Shown here: positions 1 through 9,860 of the stretch, in pieces
Numbering within the stretch: position 1 is the stretch's first letter
Layout: every line of letters begins with the position of its first letter
Assembly (NCBI RefSeq): GCF_000188695.1
Contig: NW_004754900.1
Span: forward strand, 51,860-64,359
DNA: 12,500 bases
DNA from: Salpingoeca rosetta
Taxonomy: Eukaryota > Opisthokonta > Choanoflagellata > Craspedida > Salpingoecidae
Reading direction: 5' to 3'
Program-made: the position numbers and the translations under genes
Notes under the pieces: model-generated
What the model was told of the DNA's origin: nothing
The model's input: only the letters and a program-made list of their open reading frames with translations
Databases searched by the model: none

Positions 1-548
1 GTCCAGACCTGCGATTGTTATGCGTTTTTTTTTGCTTGCTTCTCCTCTGCTCTTGAAGAGCTCTTGGCTCCAGGGCTCCCCTTCCTCAGAGAGTCTCGCT
101 GCTCACCTCTCTGCTCTGTTCACCTCTCCCAGTCTCCCTGTCACTTGTACGTGTTGCTTGTGTTCGTGTCGCCCAACCAAGGAGATGCGTGTACTCAAAA
201 CAGCAACAAGAATGACAGAACGCACACGCAACGCATGCTATGGTGTCAGAAACACACACACGACATACACAAACACACGACATACACACGCACACGACAT
301 ACACAAACACACGCACACGCACGCACACGCACGACAGTGAAGAGCAAAACTTTGACCGACGCAGAACGACAACAACAACACCACCAATCTACCAATGGGC
401 ACGCATGTAACAATGCCAACAGGTTCACAGTAATGTAATGTAACACGTGCAACAAAATGCCCTCGAGAAGGAGGAACACCGGGGGCATCCACCCGCGATG
501 CCCGCGTGTGTCTGGTCAAAAGCAAACAGCTCAGGTCATTCCCGCCAT
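1..548. other. 3' flank of the large gene, no recognisable gene
   Basis: This stretch lies past the stop codon and should contain the 3' UTR and intergenic sequence. I find no AATAAA or ATTAAA on the minus strand. Open frames here are short and made of repeat-derived His-Thr or Val-Cys runs. An A-rich stretch (minus sense) lies near 25-33. Any further gene to the left begins outside the window. Confidence 0.5.
251..334. repeat. Degenerate CA-rich tandem repeat
   Basis: CACACGACATACACAAA-type units recur three times (about 258, 276 and 293) and then decay into GCACAC units. It probably lies in the 3' UTR or downstream spacer of the large gene. Confidence 0.75.
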
Positions 549-784
549 TCACACCGTGGTCTCAGCGGCGTCTTCGGGGAAGGGCTGGACCTTGGAGCTC
601 CGAGGGCTCCAGGCCTTGAACCAAGCTGTCTTGGAAGGGTCACTCCGCGACGGCCTGCGCCCAATGCTGTCATCATCGTCATCACGACCATTGCGGCCAA
701 GTTTCTTCATGTAGACAAACATGCGCGCAAACACGACAACCACGACCACCAGCTGCACGGCGTTCAAGGCCAAGGAAGCAACAG
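549..784 (-). CDS. Exon 18: transmembrane helix and PDZ-ligand tail
   Basis: This exon encodes residues 2244-2321 and the TGA stop. LNAVQLVVVVVVFARMFVY (2250-2268) is the membrane segment, followed by MKKLGR as a cytoplasmic stop-transfer. The tail has an acidic DDDDD run, an RRPS basophilic kinase-type site, and ends E-T-T-V, which fits the class I PDZ-binding consensus. The acceptor GTGCAG follows a long TG tract and enters in phase 1, matching exon 17. Confidence 0.85.
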
Positions 785-796
785 CTGCACAGCCAG

Positions 797-854
<58 letters not shown>

Positions 855-975
855 CGCAAGAAGGAAATCACATTGTGGTGAGCTTGGCGATGGCGTGGAC
901 GCAGATATGAAGCACCCTTCTCGCACTTCCGACCTCATCGCACGACGACGAGACAAGAGATACAACAACAACAAC

Positions 976-1041
<66 letters not shown>

Positions 1042-4000
1042 TACACTCTCACTCACCGAGGCTAAGATCATTCCAGGTGCTCGTTGTTGAAGATGATGAG
1101 GAAGAGGACGTTGAGGTAGAAACAGAGGCGGCCGAACCACCGCTAGAGCCGCTCGCGCCGTTCTGGGCTGCGTCGGTTGCAGACGGCTCCAACTCCACTG
1201 TTGCTGCCTCGTTCAGCGAGGCAGTGTTGAGGACAGAGAGCGACTCCGTGTACGCTGCATCCTGCAGCCGGCTCTGCAGCAGCGTGGCAAGATCCGTGGC
1301 AGTTGTGGTCGTGGTGGCACGACGGCGACGGCCAGCAGCTGCTGTGTCTGCTGTTTCGGGCGTGAAACGGAGGGAGACGGTGATGCCTACAGTGTAGTCC
1401 GTCGCATCGACAGGCGCAATGCCCGTGATGGTCACGCGTGACGGGTCCGTGTCCACAATGGTGGCCAGTTCGGCCTGCAGCACATCGGCCAGGTCAATGA
1501 AGCCTTCCGACGTGGTGTCGGCGTACACGTCCTGATATGGGACGTTGACAACGAGGCCGCTCACAGTCACGCTGGCATCCGCCAGGTTCAGCTCAGCGAA
1601 GGTGAACGTGTGCTGAGATGGAGACTGCATCGTGTTGCCGCTCAGATCCTTGACGTTGGCGATGGCCAGGTTTGCACTCAGCCCGTTGACCTCGTCGTAG
1701 CGGAATCCGCGGCGAAGGGACATGGAGATCTTGCGGCCCTCGCACACAATCACCATGTTGTTGTTGTTGAAGTCGCGGTCGTAGTCCTCCACCGTCAGCG
1801 ACACCTGGAAGATGAACGGCTGCCGGCACTCCACGTCCTCGTTGAACTGGAACGACATCTCGTCGCCAGGGAAGAACTCGCCATCCGCGGGCTCAGGGAA
1901 CCCATACACGACCGGCGGGTCGCGATCAACGACACCAGTCGCCACAGACGACAGCTTCTCGTCAATGCCATCGGGCATCTCGTTGATGGACGCTTGGCAC
2001 TGCGCGCGAATGCGGAGGTGGTAGTCGCCCTCAAGCAATGTCGACGCGTCCCACCACGCCGTGATGTAGCCGTACTCGTTCTCGCGCTCGCGAATGTCCA
2101 ACGCATCGCCGTTCTCGTCGCGGGCCAGCAGCCAGATGTACGAGTTGGCAGGCTTGTACTCGATGACGACCTTCTCCAGACGATCGTCCTCCAGCCACGT
2201 GCGTCTGGCGTGGTCCGGGTTGAAAGCCACGACGCGGATCTGGCCAGGCTTGTAGTCCTGCTCCATCGTCTCCTGGTTGAGGGTGAACGCGCCAGACTCG
2301 CCAATCTCGCCAACGAGCTTCACGGGGCTGCACGGCTGCAGGAACTCGGCCTCCAAGTACACGTATTCCACGTTGGTCGTCTCACAGATGGATCGCCAGC
2401 CAACGGCGACTGGGTCGTACTTGAACACGTTTGGGCCCTGGTTCACGGTGACGGTGACGTGGCTTGCCGAGTTGGCCGGGAACGTCTCGTAGACGAGTGG
2501 CGTCTCCAGCGCCTGGCCATTCACGACGACCTCAAGGCCATCCTGGTTGAGGCGCGACACATAGAACAGCTGCGCATGTTCATGTTGTTGCCGTGGCGCA
2601 GAGTGGAGTTGTAGGGAGTGGAGGAGAGAGCATGGTGAGAACAACACGCCCAAGGTGGAAGAACATGCAAGACATGGATGTGCTCAGCTGCTGCTGAATG
2701 TGCCAAGACACGAAACAGCACAAAGCACGCACACATGCACACAACCGCAACCACACAACCACACACATACACACATCACACATCACTCACGCTAAAGTCT
2801 GCAGAGCTTGGACCATCGTTCTTCAGTAACAACTCAAAGACGGCGGGTTCGCCAGGCAGCACGGGCGCCTCTGGCCGCTTCAGGATGCTGATGCCAGGCT
2901 GCTCCAGCTTCACCGTGTTGGGCTCATGCGGGCAGGAAGACTGGCCAGAGAAGGTGGCGAAGACAAACGTGCCGTAGTCGGGGTGTACGAAGATGCCGAC
3001 ATCAAACACGTCGTATGGGTCAGGGTCGCCGAGCGTCACAGAAAGCGCTCCATCCGTCGACACGCCGGCCTCATACTCATCTGCTGTCGTGCCTTCGTAG
3101 TTGTACCCTGTGGACAGCTCAAACGCCATGCCCACACCGAAAACCTTGAACCCAAACTCAACATCAACACCAACGGACACCTCGTGCGTTCGCGAGCTGC
3201 CGCCAATCACGCTGTCGCCGCGTGACAGGTCGTACTCAAACGTGTACGTGGACCCGCCGCCAGAGAACTTGATCGTGTCAATGTTGCGCAGGTCTTGCTT
3301 GTCCTGGTCTGACGCGGCAAAGCCGTCCAAGTCCTTTCCATTGTCGATGTCGTCGTGTGGGGCGAGTGAGATGCCCTTCTGCGCCTTGTCGGCAATGCGG
3401 TCCACATCAAAGCCACTGCACAGCTGGGTTCGCGACAGCTCGCTTTGGATCTTGGCCGCCTTGTCCGGGTCTTCATCGGGGGAAATGCTCGGTGAGCACT
3501 CAAACTCGGCGTTGCCCTTTGCCCACATGCTCTGCACGGGCTCCAGCAGCCCATCGGCCGCCTGCTGCCGCACTTCCTTGTTGCGGTCCAGGTTGTCCTC
3601 CCACGCCTTGATCGCGCGCTTCAGCTCAGCAATCTTCTCCGCCCTGTCCTCCTCCGTGTCGTCGTCGTCATCGCCTGGTGGCTGTTCGGCGAGAGCGAGC
3701 AGCTTGCGCAGGTCTGGCAGCTCCTTGTTCTCAATCTCAAGTGCGGACACCCAGCTGAGCACCTTGCGGTTATCCTGGCCCTCAAGGCTCCACTTGACCT
3801 TGGTCTCCTTGGATGCCTGGCACTGCTCCACGTCAAACGAGACCTCCTCCGTCTCCAGCCACACCACGTTGAGGGCGGGCACGAGGAACATGTCCGACTT
3901 CTCGCCGGCCGTGCCCGGGTCATCCGAGGTCGTCAGCTCAATTGCAAACGACCACACGCGTTCAGAGCCGTAGTTGTCCTCTGGGTCCATGCTGCCGAAG

Positions 4001-7000
4001 GTCTGATGATGGAACAAGAAGCAAAGACGGGAAGAAGGGTGCAGTAAGGCGAGCATTTGTTTGAGTGAGTGTGCAAGTAGCAAGCAAGGCAAGGTCACAA
4101 TGTGCATCAGCAAAGCTGCGCGCACAAAGTTTGCACAAACACAAACACAAGTACACACACGCACACACACACAACACAACATGCATTCGCTTACGTGAGT
4201 CTGGTCGACAGTGATCTTGAACGGGGTGGACTCCGTGTCTGCCACCGTAGTGCACACGGCAGCGCCGAGGCCAACACACTGCTGCACGCCCGTCTCCACC
4301 TTGACGGGAGCAAGGCCCGTGGTGAAGTAGAACCCATGGTACTCCTCGTGCGTGTGGCTCTTCATAAAGTAGTTGCTGTACGCCTTGGAGTACGTGACGG
4401 TGGACAGGCCACCGGGGGGGTCCTGCACCACGGCAAGCGGCTGATAGCGCGGGAAGGGCACGCTGAAGAACTTGGAGATGACCTTGTCGCCAACAACCAC
4501 CACCTTCTCGTACACAGTGACGGGGTCCTGTGGCAGGTTGTGCATGGTGACGCGGAAGAGCTTGGAGTACGGGTTCTCGGGGTCAACGGCCTGTGGGTTG
4601 GTCTCCGGCTCGCCAGTCATGATGCTCAACTCAATGCGCGTGTTGGAGTACACGGTCTCGCCATCCTGAAGCTCTTCGTCCATGGTCACGTCCATGAGGC
4701 ACGTGTCGTAGCACAGCTTCAACTTGTTCAGCTGCTTGTTGGTGAGGGAGGTGGTTGCGTTCAGCACGTCCACGATGGCCGGCGACTCACCAAGCTGGTT
4801 CTCAACCTCAATCTGGCCCGGCACCGCATCGCACGTGCCCACGCCTTCGCCGTAGTCCTCAATGACCTTGACGGTCGCCTTCAGCTCTTCGTTCTGCCTC
4901 ATAACGTGCAAGGGGCGATCACCCTCTGTGCTGTTGCAGTTGTGTTTCATCTCCCGATCAAACTCAACGCTCAGCTGCGGTGGCGGGTGGTACTCGAATC
5001 GCACCGTCTTCTTGTCCTCGTCGTCCTCCTGCGGGTTGCGCAGGTCCAAGTACAGCGAGCGCGAGTTGCCCAGCTTGGCCGAGAAGTAGCGCGTAATCTC
5101 GCCGCGCACCTCGTAGTTGCGCGTAATCTCTTTGAAGCGCACCGTGATGATCTGCGCTGGCAGCGTCCACTTGGACAGCCGGTCAGAAATGGTGTGTGTC
5201 TTCACCCACGTTGGGCACGCGTCATACCGGAACTCCATCACCGCATCGCCGAGGTTGAGGTTACACAGCCCGCCGGCAATGTCAACGGTGCCTCTGTCAG
5301 ACGTCGTGTCCTTGAAGTTGATGTTCTCCCAGAACATGCCGTCCGTCACATCGTAGTATGGCGTGCGCACCAGTGAGTTGGTGGCATCAATCGACTGCAG
5401 GATGCCCGATGGGGCGTTGGCTGCGTCCTTCTTGTACGGTGCGCGCTCAAACGTGTGGGACGAGTTGCCAAAGCTGAGGCTGACGGTAACAGACGTGCCG
5501 AGAACAGCCGAAATGAGGTAGCGGCCCTTGGAATCCGACATGTCGCAGTTGATGAGGGTGTTGGCTTGGTTGCGGTCATACAGACACACCTCAACGTCCT
5601 TGAGCGGACAGCCGTCAGGAAGTCCCTCGTGCTCCGTGCCGCCAATGGAGACGATACCGCTGAACGGGAGGGACGTGGTGTCTTTGACGTTGACCTGATG
5701 GTCGAAGCGAAGGTGCTCCATGATGAGCGTGCTCTCCGTGCAAGCGATACCGCCGCAGGTGAAGGTGTGCTTGATGTTGCCCGTGGTCTTGGAGAAGCGG
5801 AGCGTCATGCGGTGGCGGCTGCCGACCAGCTTGTCCGAGAGGATGTGGATGAAGAACTTTCCGTCCTCGTTGGTGATGCGACGCCCACGCACCAGTCCGC
5901 CAATTTCAAACTCAACCTCAACGCCTTCCACGGGGAGGTGGATTTCCTTGGAGTCGATGGTAATCTGGCCCTCAAGCTGACTCTCCCACTGCACCAGGTG
6001 ATGACAGGATGGATGGATGTGAGGTGACGTGGACAGGGAGGATGTGACAAGCTCATGCAGCGGTGAGGAGAGCAACCAAGCAACAAGCCAGAGGCAGGCA
6101 AAGTCACACGACACGAATACAACGTCAAACAATGCACACACACACACACACACGTACATACGCAAAGGCAAACGCACACAAAGAACACACACGCACACGC
6201 ACACGCACACGCACACGCACACGCACGGATGCGCACTCACCATGATTGTGAAGTCGGAACAAGTGGGGTCTGAGGAGTAGCCCTGAAGGTCGTACCACTC
6301 GGGCTTGTTTGCCTCGATGCAGTACTCCTGCGTGGTGCCGGGCTCAGGACCAGGGATGCGGCGTGAGAACGTCGGGTCAATGTCGGGATGCACAGATTGG
6401 GTGAGCGGCGTCTCTGTCTCGACAGCGTCGACAACGACGGCGCACACGCCAGCAGCCACCATGGTCATATCACACGAGCCGTGTGCAGAGCACGCCTCCT
6501 CGCAGTCGTCCTGCGTCCCATCGAAGATGTACGACCCGTCAACGCCGGTGCCGGTGACAGTCACGCGTTCAAAGGAGACGGCCTTCTTCTCGCCTGCACG
6601 CAGCGTCGCGGTCTCGATGACACGCAGTTGGTGACACACCAATGTGTCGTCGCTCTTGGTCTGCACAACAAAGGCGATGCACCAGTCTGAACGAATGTCG
6701 CACAGGTCCTTGCACTCCGACACGGATGCGACGGGCGAGGAAGTGCCGGGGTAGTAGCGGTGCTCATCATCAGGCACACCCTGCGGTGCAGCCGTCGTGG
6801 TCGTGCTCGTCGACGAGAAGTGCGTTTCTTCATCGTGTGAGTGTGTGTGTGTGTATGTGTGTGAAGGTGAGAGTGAGTGTGAGTGTGAGCGTGCGTGTGA
6901 GTGTGTGTGTGTGACATGAGTGTGTGACATGAGTGTGAGTGGGAAGTACGACCACGTACGGGAACCGGTGGAATCAGACATCACAGGAAGATCAGGTCTG

Positions 7001-7155
7001 TTTCTTCAAGCCCACAGCACAGATTCCCACAGCTGCCACACGTCTCGTTGAATCGTTGAACTTACTCTGGCGCTGCAGTTCGTGCGGGTACATGAAGCGC
7101 GTGTCGCCCGTGTCCACGGCCAGGAAACGGCGCAGGTAAAACTCGCCTACGCGTG

Positions 7156-7212
<57 letters not shown>

Positions 7213-8661
7213 GGTATGATGAGCATGAGCACTGACGATGGGAAGCGAAGGATGCATACGACAACAAGATGCAACGCGGTGACCAATGTCAACGAAACAT
7301 CACATCATGCATTTGCTACGTGCATCACAACACACCTTCTGGCAGCAAGTAGTTGAGGGCCTCGTCCACTTCAGCGTAGTCGCCAGCCGACTGGATGGTG
7401 AGGTCGTCGTAGACGGTGTTGGGCTCCTGGATGGCGCCGCATGCCAGCTGCTCCGTGACGGGGAACCGCGACGTCAGACCAACGCCGTTGCGCGTGAAGG
7501 AGAAGGCAGACTCGCACTGGCTCTGGTCCGCCCAGCGGAAGAGCACGTGCCCTTTGAATTGCTTGATCTGGAAGTCGGTCGGAGCGCCGGACGGATCGGC
7601 CGGAATGCAACCGCATATGGTCTGGGGATCGTTGCCCTCGGGCGTCATCGCCACTTGAGAAAAATACGGAATCTCTTCGTCGTTGTTGCCAACAGGCGTC
7701 AGGGTCACCTGTTGGTGGTGTGTGCATTTGCGCGACACATGAGCATGCATAGCCGTTGGTGCGCAAACACACATACAGAGACACAAGAATACGCACACAC
7801 AAGCAGGCACGTACATACCCATACAAACCCACACAAGCATGCCCACGCACCCTGTATCGGGTGCCTGCAGCAAGGTTTGAGACATGGTACCCCGTGAAGG
7901 GCTTGGAGACCGTCTTTGGAAAGCCGGCGATGTCTTCCTTGGCAGCGAGATCATACGACCAGCGCGCCACAGACACCTGCAGCAATGCAACAGCCACACA
8001 ACGCACATGGAGGGGGCGATGGTGAGTGCAAGAACCGCGTGTGTGTGTGCGTGTGTGTGCATGTGTGTGGGTCGGTGGCTGGTGACGCTGGTCACTTCAC
8101 TGCACCACACGTCATTGCACCACACTGCACTGCACCACACACACACAGACTGATCAGAACGTCAAGGTGCACGAACAGCACATGCACATGTCCATGCAAC
8201 AGACGCACAACGCACCCTGTATTTTGGGAATGTATCGCCCCACTCGCCATCAACACTAATGTCCATGTCTGTCAGGCCGAGCTCAACCGTGATCGTTGGG
8301 GCTTCAACTGCAGCGCCGAGCATGCGGCGGTGGCCATGGTTGCACGTGAATTACGTGAGTTGGCGACGCAGTGATGGTTGGTCAGCACGTCGAATGTGCT
8401 GTCCATGTCTGGATGCAAACAGATACCCAATCCAATGCACAGCAGAACGCGCGCACACACGCACTTACACAAGCACACACGCGCACACCACAATGTACAA
8501 ATACAAACACATACACATGTTCACACGTGTATGCCAACGTACCAAAGCAGCTGTCATCGCGCTGTTCACCAAAGAGGCATGAGCACGAATACGATCCGAT
8601 CGTGTTGACGCACACGGAGCCTGGGAAACAGTCTTGCTCGCCCGTTGCGCACTCGTCCGCA

Positions 8662-8750
<89 letters not shown>

Positions 8751-9823
8751 ATGAACGCGTCTATGAACGGATTGTTTGACGACAGGCAGGCTTGTTCAGA
8801 ATGTGGTGTGCTTGCACGTTTATGTGCGTGCATGGGTACATGTGTGTGTGTGTTCGTGCATGGGTACATGTGTGTGTGTGTGTTCGTGCATCTGCGTGTT
8901 CTGTTCTGTGTTCTCGGACCAGTGCATTCCTTGGGCGTCCCAGTCCAAGCGACTTCGGTGCCAATGGAATCGCACGTGCGCGTTATCGATCCGAAAGCCG
9001 TCAGTTCATATCCCCTGTTGCACTCCTTGTACTTGCACTCGTCACCTGGCCAAGCACATTGCGGCAGTGTGGGGATGAGGATAGCCAAGGACCACGCGTG
9101 TGAGCAAAGAATGCGGCTGCATCCATGTGGAGTTGTTGGTGCTGCACCCAAGCACGTCATGCACAACCAAAGTGCATCATGAATGAACAACAGCATCAGC
9201 TATGATTGCACGAATGTATGCGTGCTCTTACCAAAAGCACCGGTGCAGTTGCCCTCCGTGACGCCATTGGGCAGGACCAGGGGATCGCACGTCCGCACTG
9301 CCCCACGAAACATCACCACACAAGAGCAGGAACACGTAGGCGAAAGTAAGAGTAGGTGTTCTATTACACTACCACCTGTGTGCTTGTATGGGCATGGTGA
9401 AAACGCCATTAAACAAGTGACATGACGTGGTGTAACTGCAAAAACACGCGGCATGACTTGGAGAATGTGACCGACGAGGCAAGAGGACAAACAAACTCAC
9501 GCTGGCATGTGCGGCCAACAAGCTGATAGCCGCTGGTTTCGTCGCACGTGATCTGCACACGACACACACACGCGCGCGAACATAAACACGAATGTGAGCA
9601 CACATTCCTCAATTTGAACACATTGCTGCTGAATAAAGTGTGGCGTTTGCTCTGCCCTGGCCCTGATCAAACAACGCAAGCGCCTGCTAACAGAAGGGCA
9701 TCGCTCATGTCACTGGTGAATTGCGTACCTGGCATTTCTGAAAGCTCCAAAGTGGATCAACTGCGTACGTTGTGTGTGAATAGGAGAGCAAAAACGAAAT
9801 GAGTGAGAAAGCAGAGCACTCGT

Positions 9824-9860
<37 letters not shown>

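Noticed and set aside
1..440. Short plus- and minus-strand open frames at the left end
   Set aside because: They are built largely from CA/TG repeats, overlap each other in several frames, and show no domain or splice support.
852..960. Possible extra exon in intron 17 (ISASTPSPSSPQ-like frame)
   Set aside because: Exon 17 joins exon 18 directly in phase 1 with good splice sites. The segment has no clear domain and is hemmed in by microsatellites.
4102..5376. A 424-codon plus-strand open frame, and another at 1610-2614 (334 codons)
   Set aside because: Both run antisense to large exons of the minus-strand gene. Their composition (His, Val, Leu, Arg rich) is the usual shadow of GC-rich coding sequence, and no domain is recognisable.
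6190..6228. Hexamer array as a CRISPR-like or telomere-like repeat
   Set aside because: There are no spacers and the unit is a simple GCACAC variant of the surrounding CA repeat.
2776..6984. One continuous 1,402-codon exon on the minus strand
   Set aside because: It reads through two introns with good GTGAGT and GTAAGC donors, CAG acceptors and microsatellite content. The read-through peptides are repeat-derived Cys-Val runs.
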